DNA of 64,000 bases. Source: Pipra filicauda. Its lineage: Eukaryota > Chordata > Aves > Passeriformes > Pipridae. Shown piece by piece: positions 24,333 to 37,128 of the stretch. The notes beneath the pieces were generated by a model. That model was not told the origin of the DNA. It ran no database searches and saw only the letters and a list, made by a program, of their open reading frames with translations. Position 1 is the stretch's first letter, and each line of letters opens with the position of its first letter. Made by a program: the position numbers and the translations under genes. Where the stretch lies: positions 2,351,501 to 2,415,500 of the forward strand of contig NW_024104096.1 of assembly GCF_003945595.2 (NCBI RefSeq), given 5' to 3'.

Positions 24333-27300
24333 GAGTTAAGAGCTAAGGCATGGCCTGGTAGCCAATGTTGTTTCTATCAGAGGGAAAAAAAAACACCACA
24401 GAAGCAGAGAAATGAATGTAGCAGTTTAGGAGGCAAACAAAAAACAGGCTTAAGGTAGAAAAAAACCCATGGGAAACACACTTTGTGCTTTGATAGCTAC
24501 TTCATTGTTGTAGGACTCACAGCACATATGCCTATTGGAAAGAGGGTAATGTAATTTTCCTTTTAATTTCTAACTCCTCTGTATCTGACAGGCATATTAA
24601 CAATAGCAAGAGTTTAATAATTCCTGATAGAATGCTAAATCTCTTTTTGATAATGCACACTAGGACATGATGGGTTCTGGAGTTTGGATGGGTTAGAAGA
24701 GTTTGAGGAGGGTTTTTTTTCAACTTGGTTGTGGAAGGGATGTGTCAAAGAATGGACATACCTACCTTTTGCATTACTAAATAAGTAACTTATTGTTAGT
24801 CATAGAACGGAATAAAGAGATCCATAAAGGACCCCAAAATTAAAATTAAAAAATTATTTTTAATTCAGTTTGCCTATTTTGACTTGTGACGTTGATCTGC
24901 CTCTGTTTCTCCTTCTCTGGTTTCTCTGCAAAATTTCCATGCAATGACTGCAAATTAGATATCCTTCTGCGGAATTCATTAAAACACTGCCTGCAGCTGA
25001 ACGATATTTACTTTGAAAAGCATTTCACCCCACATTCCTTTGCCAACAGTGAGGACCAATAGTGGTTTTTCCAAGTCCAATTTTTTGTTCTATGGTATTT
25101 TTGAAGGTTCCTTAGGTCTGCTGTTGCTTCTTGATACTTATGTAACCAGATGGATATTTTCATCAAGCTACACTAGTCAGGGCATCCATGGATCTCTCTC
25201 ATTCTATATGTAAAACACTGAACCCAGAAAATATACTTGTGTGTACCAGTTGTGATGATAGACAGGGGAGTATCAGTTTTGCAAACTCAAAGGCCTAGTG
25301 CAGGGTCAGGATTTGGTTAATTACATTAACTTTTGCTTGGCATATTTTTAATTTAATATTTTTCACAGAAAAAAAACCCCAGCATCCAACAGAACAGCCA
25401 CAGCTGACTTCCATCCATTAAAAAAAAAAGTAAAATACAAATTTATACAGGTAGACCTATTTGCTAGCAGCATTCTATCAATTTTTAATGACATTACGTT
25501 AATACAAGTGTTTTATATATGGATCCATCTTCTTTGTACTTTTCCCTGTGACATCTGATTACACCAGGTTATATTACTGGAAGAATAGACAAAATTTATG
25601 TCTGGATTAAAACGGAGCCTGTAAAGAAGATAACAACAGGATGACAACCACATCCCCTGCATTGCCTCAGGCACAAAGATGTGCCAGAACTGCCTCAGTC
25701 CTGTCACTAAAACAGCCTTGTCACCTAAGATGACAGGTTGAGAGTCATCTCCCTCCCTGTCTAAAAGTCATACACATTCTGTGCTATTCAGCCTACCCTA
25801 TGCTTGGATTGGTGTGAGACTTAGTGAGAGCCACTTCCATAGCTGCAGTCAAAGCTAAAATGTTTTCTGATAGAGGATAATTTTCTGCTGTAGAACCTGT
25901 TTGCAAAAATTGAGGTTTACACTTACTACTAAACTTAGTGAACAACTGAGTTTTTGATGATGTGGGGAGCTGCACAAAATACATCAACAGAGCATCAGTA
26001 TCCTCTATCTGCACTTATGTATTTGTGTCCAATAAGACTGCTTCGCAGTCAGGCTAGGAGTGCATATAAATGACTCTGCATATGGTAGAAATGCAAAATA
26101 ATTGGTATTACACAAACACCAATGCACTTTTTCTTATGTTTTCTCTCTCTAGATATGCTGAGATCTCTCAGTATTACTAGATTTGGAGATATTAGATAAA
26201 AAATACAGATGAAAAACAGAGAGGTAGAGAAAGATCAAGTGATGTGACAAAAATTGAAAGAAAATTGATGACAAAATTTAAAATAATCATTTGTCTCAAA
26301 TAAAACCCTCTTCTTTCATAGATTTTGTTCTTTCAAAAGACTCTCTTGTTTAACATCAACATGTAAATATTATATTATGTGACTGTTACGCTACAGCATG
26401 CATAAAATTCCCTATTTACACAAATGCCTTTATGATTAAGAAGGATTCATTATTTTCAAGTAAAAGATGTAGAAACTAAAGAGCTATATTTTAATTGACT
26501 ACAATGCCTAAAATGTAACATTTTCCAGAATCAGATGATGACAAAAGAAATCTATCAATAAATACTGTCAAGCAACAAATTTGTTCAACAGTAAGTTAGA
26601 AATAATAAGATAATTCTAGCTAAGTAAGTGATAGGGGAAACTTCTCATTGTAACATTAAATTTTATTTGCAGCAAATAAATACATTTGTAATTTTTGCAT
26701 GATTTACAAGATAAAATTCAAATTTTGTAAATGTTAATGAGAATTTCATACTAAAAAAAAGCCTTCACAATGAGGAACTGAAGATGCTACGAAGGTGCTA
26801 TGAGGGTCATTTTCATACCTCCTTTCAGTCTGGTATCAGACTCATACCAGCCTCACCAATCCATGCCATTAAAATTTTAAAATATTAAAATGACTTTATA
26901 AAAATTATGTTTTATAGAACTAAATTAATTTTATCGGAAAATACTTTTTTTAAACATGAATTTAATTCGTTTTCAGTAATTCAAATAAATGTTACCGACT
27001 TCATCGACAGATACGTGAAGTTAGATATTTAAAGAACACATTCATTTAAGTGAACATCTCTATCTTCTGTCTGTACCAGAACAAATGTGATGTTGGCATT
27101 ATTGAGTAACATGACCAAAATTATCACAATTACAGTGGACCAAGCAGCAAAGAGAGGCAAAATCCCTGGGTTGCAGCCACCACAAAGAAAGACTGGCCTC
27201 AGAAGATGCAGAAGGAGCTCCAGGATAAGTAAGGAATCTGGTTCTAACTCAGGGATATGGTACAAGCCCCAGAAAAAATATCTTGCAGCAACCGACCATG

Positions 27301-28835
27301 GCATTTATTAGCAATGAAAAAAAGAAATGGCTAAGCAGATGTGGGTATTAAGCTCTGAAAAATACAGCCCAATTTACTAGCTTAACACTCATTTTCTTGG
27401 TAGAAATTGATTCTTTCATGCTCCAGAATGAGCCTCAAAAACTATTAATTTCACAAAAAGCTATTCTAATTTTAGGTGATAAATTATTATTATATGCACA
27501 AGTATTTTCTTACCTCTTTCTGATCTGTACACTGCCTATGTTCATTGTTTGGGTTTTTTCCCTTCCAGTAGTTGTAAAGCACTTTATTTCCCGAGTATCT
27601 CCAACCCTTCAAATCAATTATGTGCAACAGACACGTCTCTGAATGAACAGGTACCTTAACTTCAGTAATTCATTAATTTTCAGAACTTTGCTTTTTAAGC
27701 TCAATTATTATAATTGCCTTTGCAGGCAATAATATAATTATATTGCAGGCAAACACACCTATTGATTAAAAAACTGCTATCTACATTATCTGCATCAAGC
27801 AGTGACAAAGGGAACAAACCTGCCTCATGTAAACACTATTTCATCATAATTAAAAAGATAGTCTCTTCATCTAACACTGAAACCAAAAGGGTAACTCGAA
27901 GTTCAATGACTGCCAAGAGGATCATGAATTGTTTTCAGTCTAGTTCAGAGCAAGTGCACAAAGCACAGCCTTGCTCCAGGAGAAAAATCATTCCCCACGA
28001 CTATTCCCATCCTTCCTCACCTACCAGAAGATGATCAACCACTTCAAATAGTAATGAGGTCTTTTGTGAACTATTACAACAGACCAAGACAATAAGAAAT
28101 TTTACATGGAAAACTGCTTATATTTCCCCAGGACTCCTAGACATATTACTAGACAAGGAAAAACAATGGTTGCAGCACCTGTACTTTCATTCTTTGAGAA
28201 TATTTAAGGTGAATTTAAACAAAGAACCTGTTTGTTATCATCATCAACCAGATCTAGAGAATTTACTAAATCCAAGCAGGATTTGAAATACAAGAAGTGA
28301 TGAGAAAAACCTCAGATGTTTGAAATTAATTTCCATTTATTTTCCTTTCTTCATATTTCTCCAAATACAAAAACTAGATTAAACCAAACAGTTTTATTCA
28401 TACCACAACTACTTACACAACAAGCAACTCTAAGAAACAGATTTGTCAATTGCCTTTCCCTGAGTAACATCACAGCATTTCTCTAAACACAGCTAAATGG
28501 CATTTGAGGTCCACAAGATTATTAATCTATTTTCTGTTAAAAGTGCTTGCATGAAGTTAGGGGCACACTCCTTAGCTGCAAGCTCTTCAGGGGGAAAAAA
28601 AGGATAGTTGTACAGCTGGATACTGGCTGTCATTTTGAAATATTATTAGTTCATAATAACCACTATTTCTCTGTTTTTACAAGAATCCAAAAAAGAACAC
28701 ATAATTCTAAATCTAATTTATGAAGTTTCTAACTTCAAAGACGTCATACACGTGTTGAAAGTAAAATTGTTTAACAATTTCTTTCAGCATATTTCCAATC
28801 TTTCACAGTACCTAGGAAGAACATCTGTTTCTTCG

Positions 28836-28851
28836 TGTGTGTGCACACACA
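28836..28851. repeat. Perfect 16-bp TG/CA palindrome
   Basis: TGTGTGTGCACACACA is perfectly self-complementary. It is a short alternating purine-pyrimidine tract of the kind that can adopt Z-DNA or a cruciform. It is probably an incidental microsatellite seed. Confidence 0.8.
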
Positions 28852-29751
28852 TTTCAAATGTATGGGCAGGGAAAGAAATGAAGAGGCCAGCAATTTAGAG
28901 AACGTAAATTGCATGCTTAAAAATGTACTTTACACTTTCACTACCTGAGTTTTGCTAAAAGAACTTCTAAATATCCTATTTTTATACCAACTGCATAATG
29001 ACATGTTTTTTCTATGGTCTAATTTTCTGTGCTTATCTTTCCAGCCCTTTTCATCCCTCAAGTTAATGTGTTATTACTTCAGTCACATACCACAACATAC
29101 CGTTGCAGAATGTCACACTGAAATCTACTGAAAGTAGCTTTTAGGCAAACTTGTCTAATAGCAACTGAGGACAACATGCGGCTGCATAGCACTGACACAT
29201 GGTTGGTAACTTTACATTACAGCAGTACTTAATAAAAGAACATACAGTCTAAGTGAGACATGGTTGAGTAAGGCTGATCTATACAGTTAAAAAAATAAAA
29301 ACAAAAAATAAGTGCAATTCTAAATTCTTACAGATATTTCAGTATTATTTTTCTTTGTCTAGAAACATTTCTAGGAATATTGCGAAAATGTAACAAAGCA
29401 AGTTTCTGTAAAACAGTCACTGCTGCAGTACTAATAACATGGCATGCTTTTCTTCTGGGTCAACTGTGAAAAACACGTGTAATCTTGCTTAGTGATCTTT
29501 CAGCCTGATTTCCCAAGAAAACACTGCTTATGCAATCATGGTCTGTTTGTGTACGTTTCTTTATTTTTGTTTGCTGGTTCCCTCCCAATAGCTTCTGAAC
29601 CCATCAAAGAGTTTCAGTCACTGGGACAAAGGAGCAATAGTCTCAGAGATAATTATACTCCTACAAACTTAATGGAAAAGTATATTTGGTTATAAAACAG
29701 AGACAGAGACTTCATACATCCACTTCAGAAAATACCAAGTACACAATCAAT

Positions 29752-29874
29752 CCTATTAAGCGCCAGGAAGCTCAGGAAGCGGAGAAGCCACGACAGGCTG
29801 CCCCAGCTACAGGTAACATGGGGAGGTAGCCCAGGTAGCTCAGGTTGTCCAGGCAGTTGCGATGCAGTGCCGTC
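29752..29874 (-). other. Exon-like GC-rich segment, minus strand
   Basis: This is one of the most GC-rich patches of its size in the window. On the minus strand a strong acceptor, CTAATTTTCTTACTTTGCAG, ends at 29875. Two frames are then open for a useful distance. One reads TALHRNCLDNLSYLGYLPML and stops after about 33 codons, with many C/G third positions. The other reads GTASQLPGQPELPG and on into the hydrophobic string SLSWLLRFLSFLALN, which would suit a C-terminal anchor signal. No convincing donor was seen, so it would be a terminal exon. The plus strand also has a plausible exon here (a frame reading INPIKRQEAQEAEKP that ends at the donor ACAG/GTAACA), so strand and even reality are uncertain. 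I cannot name the gene. Confidence 0.28.
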
Positions 29875-31345
29875 TGCAAAGTAAGAAAATTAGTAGTGTA
29901 GATAATAGCTGAGATACATAGTGTTTTGTGCCAGCTAACATCAGGATGAGGGTGACAGATTTAATTTCGTAGTCTGGATCTTGACTTTGGGTCCAGCACA
30001 GCTGGAGCACCTGGCCCAACCACCTCAGTCTCTGTCCCCAGAAGCATCACGTGGACTACGGCTGGACAAATATTCTCAAGCATAAAAAGACTTGCCCCAG
30101 TTGTTTCTAATACTATTGCTTTGCTGCACACTGTTGGGAGACAGCGATGTCTTTGGAGCAGCATCCATACCATATACTGCCATGATAAGGCATCTGCTAG
30201 TAACCTGGTAATCTGCACTAGTTTATGATTCCTTGGGTAATAGCAATGGTTAACTCCACTGACCATAAGTTAAAACAAAAACCAAATACATAAAAATAAT
30301 TTTTTAAAAAAGTAAACTAATTCACAGATTTTTCTATTTAATACATTGTTCCAATCTATGGAGTAACTATACCATCAAATTACATAGACAATTTTTCAGT
30401 TGTTCATACCCTTCCAAATATTTTAACTAAATGAGAGCTTTTGGATTGCTCAGACTTACTTGAAAGGGTTACCTCACTATTTCAGAGCTTTGAAAGCCCA
30501 ATTTGCCTTTCTTTTATGGTACCTAGAGCATATGAAAAACTTACTAAATGTGTGTGATGCTGTCCTGCTCAGATCAATGCACCTCCTGGGAAGACAGCAC
30601 ACTGACTGCAGACAGGGAAGGCACTGAAACTGAAACTATTACGAGCTGTCAAGTCTTTGCCCCAAGCTTCAGATCCAAACTGAATTCTCAGCCTCCTGAA
30701 TGTGAAGATAGCCACATCCACAGAGTGTATCCCAGAAATGAGTTCGAGGTTCGCATTCTTATTTATGGAATTTGTGGTCTGTGGATCTCTTCTGGTTAAA
30801 TTCCACAAAGCTCTTCATATTTTAATAAACACTTCCTTTACCACACTTGCTGCTAAAAAGCTCATTTATATTCTTACCTACATTTCTGATTTTATTCCAG
30901 ATCAAGGGCTACATAACTGGACACCATATAATACTTAAGTTTACAGAAAGTTTTTATTCTCACATGGTACTTAAGTAACAATATTCTCTTCTTAATGTCT
31001 CTTGTTAGTACTGCAGTGTAAGCTCAGAGGCACAGAGGGACATCATGTTCCAGATGCCATAACACATTTGTGAGCCAATCTTTCCAAATCAGCACAAGGC
31101 AGCAATTTCTAGTTTCAGAAAACTTGAACCATGGAAAGAGACTGCCATCTCTACAGATCACTCATGAGTCACTGTTCATATACATACAAAAAACAGAAAA
31201 TGCACCTTTTGTGGGACAGTGTTTTTCAAAGCAGTTTCACAAACTACCCAGTAAAAATACCAATGTTTCATACATATATTTTGAATATTATTGTATAGTT
31301 TTCATCACAGACACCATTACAGAATTCATTTTTGATATTAATAAA

Positions 31346-31356
31346 CTATTATTAAA
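31346..31356 (+). repeat. Target-site duplication, left copy
   Basis: CTATTATTAAA lies immediately 5' of the SINE and is repeated exactly at its 3' end. It is best read as the duplication made on insertion. Confidence 0.8.
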
Positions 31357-31371
31357 TATAGTATTATCCAT

Positions 31372-31383
31372 TAGCTCAGTTGG
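31372..31383 (+). promoter_or_regulatory. Pol III A box
   Basis: TAGCTCAGTTGG matches the A-box consensus TRGCNNAGYNGG at every position. With the B box downstream it forms an intact-looking type 2 internal promoter. Confidence 0.85.
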
Positions 31384-31416
31384 TTAAAGCATGGTGCTAA
31401 TAATGCCAATGTCATG

Positions 31417-31427
31417 GGTTCGATCCC
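31417..31427 (+). promoter_or_regulatory. Pol III B box
   Basis: GGTTCGATCCC fits the B-box consensus GGTTCGANNCC. Its spacing from the A box, about 33 bases, is within the range of tRNA-derived promoters. Transcription competence is possible but unproven. Confidence 0.85.
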
Positions 31428-31509
31428 TGTACAGGTCATTCACTTAAGAGCTGAACCCAATGATCCTTGTGTGTCCCTTCCAACTCAGAATATTCTTTGA
31501 TACTGTGAT

Positions 31510-31520
31510 CTATTATTAAA
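31510..31520 (+). repeat. Target-site duplication, right copy
   Basis: An exact second copy of CTATTATTAAA directly follows the SINE tail. The two copies share all 11 bases, which suggests a not very old insertion, although CR1-type insertions often lack clear duplications. Confidence 0.8.
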
Positions 31521-34500
31521 AGGGAAGTAGCTGTACCCCAAACATGCTTTTCCCTGGCTGGCTGGTTGTATCCCCTGAAAAACTATCAGATTTTTGTTTA
31601 CAGCAGCAATACAGTTGTAAGACAATCTGAAATGGAAACCTTGTAATTCTCATGCTATGGTTAAAAAAAATTGCAATTTTCTGAAAAGTCTGCAGAAACA
31701 AATACAAATCAGGTGCAATCATATTTTAAAAAAATAATTTCATGTATAATATCAGGATTCTACAATAATCTTAGAGTGAGAAAAATCAATTCTGCCTTAC
31801 TCTTAGAATGGACAGTCAAGGGGCAAATAACTTATGTTTCTTAATTTGCTTGATTAAAGTTGCATAAAATGAGGAGTCCCAGTTTGAGACAACTTCTCAG
31901 TGAGGTCTCTCGCTTGTGCAACATGCTGTTGAGAAGTCACCAGAACCTGGGAAGACTGACACTTCTGTAACTCAATTCCTGTTGTCACATGCATTGAAGA
32001 ACAAAATAATAAGGGGAAAGTTTTCACTCTAGTCTAAAAGAGGGTTTAAGCACTCCAGAACAGGGAAGAGCCAGAATATACAAGTTATTCAGTTCCACCT
32101 GAAATTTCAGTTCTCTGAAGTTTTCAAGTTTAACATTCAATGATTTCATTTTCCACTTAAGCTAACACTATTCTAGCTCATGATCTCATGGTATCCATAA
32201 CAGAATTACTGACTTACATGATTCTTTGATTCTTGCCTCTATTGCATTCACATCATTTTTTGTTCTGAACAGGAACACAAGGACTGTAAAGCCAAATTAA
32301 ATGAGTAATTCTTAACTCCAGCACACCAGTGTTCCTAAACACCTTATCTTGTAAACTTAACATTATTTTAAAGGAAGTTGCATTTTCCTGCTACTGTACT
32401 TCATAAGATTCTCTGCCTCCCCTTTCAGGCAGGGAATGTAAGTTCCTGGTCCATTTTGAGGAGCCATGAATGTCGACAGCAGCTGCTGTCATAGTTCTCT
32501 ATTTTAAGCACCTGAAGCACTGCTCTGAATAAGCTTCTGTGGAAAAGGCAAAGCTGGGGAAACCTTTGTCCAAGGGCTAAGAGCACTCGTTCAGCTGTAG
32601 TTCATTCACACTCACCTCCTAGTAGACTATTCCAGCTGTTCTCAACCCTCCAGCTGAAACAGAGACTTCACAGATATTGATAAAAAACATATGGGGCCAG
32701 AGTGACCCTCTATGAAACAGAAACAGCGGCTGAACTTGATGAGAATGTCACCACTGGAACTCTAGTCTTCAATTCATGGACCACTTATGGATTTTGTAGT
32801 AACACCACAGCCAAACAGAATTATATACAGAGGAGATGATACTTACTTCTGTAATGTTGTGAAAAATCAGCACAAGAAAATGAAAAAGGTTTAGATCATG
32901 ATGGTACTTGAGGCAATACACCTAAGACAGTTTTTCTGTTTTTTCCCCGTTCTCAGTACTGTTTGAAATGCCTTTTCAGGTTGAAGTATTTCTCTCACTA
33001 GTTAACTACTGAAGTTCTTAAAAATGCATGCTGAGTATCATTGCCCAATGTAAATTAAACCTTAAAAAGAAACCCCAGAGGAAATGTTTTCCTGTAGTTC
33101 TAAACACTAATGATTTACTTACATTACATTAGAACTTAATTTACTAATTTCCCTTCTTGCAATAAATTTGTAATCCTATCCTACGTTCTAAATAATTTTG
33201 TCTAAAATACTTGCAAATTCTTTACAAACCTCATATCACTATTACACCTAAGATTAAACCAGTTAGTAAATATTACACCACTCTTCATTCCATACAATTT
33301 AATATTCTCTTCCATTTAATATCTTAATATTTGACTTTTAACCACAGGCAGACAAAATGCAGCATTCCTTCACACAAATGTTCAGATGGCTGACTTTATC
33401 CAAACCCTTCAAGGTGCTTAAGGGATTGCTCCAGACCTTGAAATAAGTTGTTTATTTTGATATTACAGTTAGAATATCCAAACATCTCAGTATTGTATAC
33501 TTACCCACCTTATTACACAACTATAAACAATGTGCACATCACACACATCTACAGTAAAAATATTAGTTGATATGTAATCAGTATTAGTTGATATGTAATC
33601 AATGTAATCAATCAACTAATCAATTAGTTGATATGTAATTTCTTTGCATATGGAAATACTCATACAGCACAGAATATATCCATGCATTCATGAATGCAGC
33701 AACTACTTTATATCAACAGCTGAACATAATGAATGTATTCCTACAAAGCAGTGTAAAAATTATTTAGCTTAAGCTGCAGGAGATACTGTAAGATAGGCAT
33801 GACATAATTACTCATTTTAGATGCACTGGCAACACAAGCTGCCTATAGATATAAAAAGTAGCCTTTTAGGCTTGCTCACATGATTATTCTCAAATGAGTG
33901 ACCTATATATACCAAAAGTAGTGTTATTATAGTATAGGTGTTACTGCTTATTAATTTCCATTTAAGTTTCCAAATGTTTTCTTCCTAACTCATTACCTGC
34001 TCCTGAGCTCCTCTTCCCCCCTTCAAATACTGGCTAGAAATACACAGTCATGGAGATTTATCAGTATCATCATCTGCTTCAGTGATAAGAACTGTCTAAT
34101 TTGTTGAGATTATAATTAAAATACAGAAAAAAAAATAAAATTAGTATGAATTAAAATGGAAGACTGGAGACCAATGAGTTAAATAACTCAAACTACATGT
34201 CAGGTATATTAGTGTTACCATTACATATACCAGTCTTCACTGTGATAGTGTACATAGTGTAGTACAAGCCCTTGACTGGATGTTTATTTTAGTTCCAAAT
34301 TGATGGCAGTGCTTTCCTGTATTTTCCACGTCCATCCCCATGCACTCATTCTTAGGCTGTTTCTTAACCTGATGACTGCCTAGAAACTCTACTGTGCAAT
34401 ACAGTTCAGAACATCTCAACATCATTATCTGATGTTGTTTCTATATTTAAAGTACAAAGACTTTTTAATTGAAGGTGGAATGAGGCTGATCAGTTACTCA

Positions 34501-37060
34501 CAGTCTCTCCAAGGATCTCAGCCCAAAGAAAGAGCCATTCTTCAACCACAGGATCTTGTTGTTACTCAGAATCCTAAGAGAAGTCAGGACATAATCTGGT
34601 TAATAGAACATGATAATTCCACTGATTTAAAACATGTAATTATAGTAAGTGACTGCTCTGTAAAATACTACTCACAAAATTCACTGTTTCATTTGCATTT
34701 TCCCATCACAGTAGTAAATAAGGATCACCATTTCCCAAAGTGCAAAATTTCTTCTTCATTAAATAAAAGTACAGTCAAGAAATATGTCAACAAATTAATT
34801 TTGACTTTCATCTTGAAAATTCTAACACTGCTAAATGCCCACAATTCACTAGTAGATTATAAATTACCACAAAGGTACTTGGGCTTCCCAGTCTGCAAAA
34901 AGGCTGATAAAGCAAAAGACATGTTAAAAATTGTTCAAGATTAGTGGACAATAAAGTCACTTTGCAGTGAGGTAGCAGGGAGGTACAAGAAATCATACCA
35001 TCAGTGGCTGACATACACAGAGAAGCATTTGATTTTCTATAGGAGAGACAAACAAAAACAGACAAGTCCAAAAGTGTTTTCCTGTTGCAACCTCTGCATA
35101 GTAAAAATTCAGTAATTAAGCTATGCCTGGCCCATCAAGCACCCCCATCATCACATGCAAACTGGCCCTGCATCCAGGCCACTGAAAAGTTGTCTATTCC
35201 TCCCCTTATGTTAAACTACTGTTGATTTCACAAGTGGTTCTTCCTAGTTTAGTAATTTTCCACCACTATATATTCCCAGCTATTTCAGAAGCAATACAAT
35301 GCAAACATGCATTGGTTCTGAAGATGTTATTTAAAAATCTTTCAATATCCAAAAGAAATGCAATTCATTTTAGAAGCTTGAGAAAATGTTCTTTAAACAG
35401 ACCTAATGATAATGCAATGTGCAGAAGAAACATTTGTCTCCGAAAAAATCTAATTCCAACTGCTTGAGAAATGAGTATTTTAATGTAACATTTACAATAT
35501 ATTATACTTCTCTAGTGCACAAAATTACATTTCAAAATAAGATACACATCTTGCAGTAAGATAGAAAGTAGACAAAAAAAATTTCAAAAGAAATTTTATG
35601 TTCTTAACTAGCAAAGTTGAGACCTCTGCAATCAATCTTCTATTTTTTGTAAAGTTTTAAAACAATCTGTTAAACAAGATTATCTTAACTTGTCTCACTG
35701 TTAGCATTTCCCATTGTATATGAACAGTAAGTGCTTTTACCCCAGCTTATATCTAATACATAAAATCTCAAGTCTAGGTGCAAACATAACAACATGCAAC
35801 ATTGACTCACAGGGAAAGAGAAAATAATTATTGATGTAGGAAAGTTAAAATACTGCAATGTTAGTAAGATTAGAGATTTTTTGCAAGTTATTTCTAAAAT
35901 TCATATATAAATGTGTGTTTTGATGTGACCTTGTGGGCCATCCACATGGAGAACAGAGGAGCTCAGGCCTGACCTGTGTGTTATCACACTATGTTGCTAA
36001 TTTGTGCAGCAACATTTCTCCTCACCCAGAACTGGACAGTATAACCCACAAGTAGCAGTTCAGGATCAATCATGATCAACACAGCCATGCATCTGAAAAC
36101 ACACAGAAGCCTATGTTAACAACAAAAATTAAATATGCTCCAGTATACACACAGTCTATTTCCATCAACTAAGAAACTCCATATCTCACAAGATCCTCCT
36201 TCTACTTCTCAGATTAAAAATCATAGGTATGACAATAAATATTTTTCTCAGCTACCAACTCTTTTTTACCATCACAGGAATACATTTCAGGAGTGACATG
36301 ACTGGTTTAAAATTTAAAACACCTAAACGAGAAAACGTAAATACATGAAATGTTCCATTGTTTTATTCTCAATATTCTATTACTTTATTCTGGTTTTTCA
36401 ATTTATCATCTCTTTTGAGGCTGCACAGAACTTGAGTCAGTCAAGAAAAAATGAAGACTCAAAATTAAAATTCGCTAGGCTTGGAAAGACTATCATCATA
36501 AATTCCACTTCATACTGAGTCATTTTTCTTAATGTGCTGTGTTACAGAGAGACTATCTTTGGTCTCTGTTACAATGACATTAGATACAAATATTATATTT
36601 GGATCACTCTGCACAGACTGATTTGAAAAGATACATGCACTTCAGAACTCTCCTCTGGCTTAGATACAACTAGTTCTGTCTTTGAAAAATTTTCATGGTG
36701 CCAATTTGTTTTTCCAGCCCTCTATTCATTCTGCTCAGAAAAAGATGGCAGTCTGAACTTTGCTGGCAACTCCATCAAAATGCAGCACAAGTCAGCTGGT
36801 CTCCTACTCTGTGTCTCCCTCCATGTAGCCCTACATGTGTAGACTGAAATCAGTATCATTAACCCACAGGAAACAAACTCCTAGAAATTCAAGAAAACTA
36901 TCAAACTAGTAATAAATCACAAAATTAAGCAGAACATTTAGTTCATAAATGGAACACAGCTCACAAATTAGTAAACACAGTTCATGTTCTTCAATACTGC
37001 TATCTCATTTATTTTTATGAAAGATAAACTGAGTCTTGAAAAATATGACACCACAAAATT
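31521..37060. other. AT-rich non-coding stretch
   Basis: No gene was recognised. The plus-strand frame at 34432-34944 (170 codons) is long for this composition but shows no domain, signal peptide or splice support, and it overlaps a minus-strand frame. An unusual direct-plus-inverted repeat cluster at 33561-33640 is listed separately. Confidence 0.55.
33561..33640. repeat. Direct and inverted repeat cluster
   Basis: TATTAGTTGATATGTAATCA occurs twice in tandem (33561-33580 and 33582-33601), and a near-complete third copy starts at 33623. Between the second and third copies lies ATCAACTAAT (33611-33620). It is the exact reverse complement of ATTAGTTGAT (33623-33632), giving a 10-bp stem with a two-base loop. 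The mix of direct and inverted copies suggests slippage with template switching. Confidence 0.9.
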
Positions 37061-37128
37061 AAAACAAAACAAAACAAAAACCAACCAACCAAACAAACAA
37101 AAAAGCCAACAAAAAAAATAAAACAAAA
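37061..37128. repeat. A-rich simple repeat (AAAAC/CCAA/CAAA)
   Basis: AAAAC units pass into CCAA and CAAA units and end in an A-rich run. It is purely low-complexity. Confidence 0.85.

Larger units (their letters stand above)
23209..31345. other. AT-rich non-coding stretch
   Basis: Apart from items listed separately, I see only unique AT-rich DNA. Overlapping open frames on both strands at 27029-27311 are notable but unassigned. Small symmetric strings occur at 27719-27752 (TTGCAGGCAA twice around an AT core) and 28836-28851 (TG/CA palindrome). No RNA gene was seen. Confidence 0.55.
31365..31438 (+). pseudogene. tRNA-Ile(AAT)-like pseudo-tRNA, head of the SINE
   Basis: The sequence follows the tRNA-Ile plan. 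The D-arm is TTAGCTCAGTTGGTTAAAGC. The anticodon arm TGGTGCTAATAATGCCA carries an AAT anticodon at 31399-31401, and the T-arm has the loop TTCGATC. The D, anticodon and T stems can still pair with some wobbles. The acceptor stem is degraded: TATCCAT cannot pair properly with ACAGGTC. It sits inside a SINE rather than in a tRNA locus, so it is not a functional tRNA. Confidence 0.85.
31357..31509 (+). mobile_element. tRNA-Ile-derived SINE with CR1-type 3' tail (TguSINE1-like)
   Basis: The element has three parts. The head (31365-31438) is a tRNA-Ile-like sequence carrying both internal RNA polymerase III promoter boxes. A short unique body of about 27 bases follows. The tail reads GTCCCTTCCAACTCAGAAT and then degenerate octamers (ATTCTTTG, ATACTGTG), which is the sense 3' end of an avian CR1 LINE. 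That tail is what CR1 reverse transcriptase would recognise, so the SINE was probably mobilised by CR1. The same architecture is what I recall for TguSINE1, known from oscine passerines. An exact 11-bp direct repeat (CTATTATTAAA) brackets it. The element is non-coding. It is probably full length or nearly so, because the promoter head is present. Confidence 0.88.

Noticed and set aside
31365..31438. Functional tRNA-Ile gene
   Set aside because: The acceptor stem no longer pairs, and the sequence is fused to a CR1-type tail and flanked by target-site duplications, so it is a SINE head.
34432..34944. Plus-strand open frame of 170 codons as a gene
   Set aside because: No domain, splice signal or composition change was seen, it overlaps a minus frame, and it is compatible with chance.
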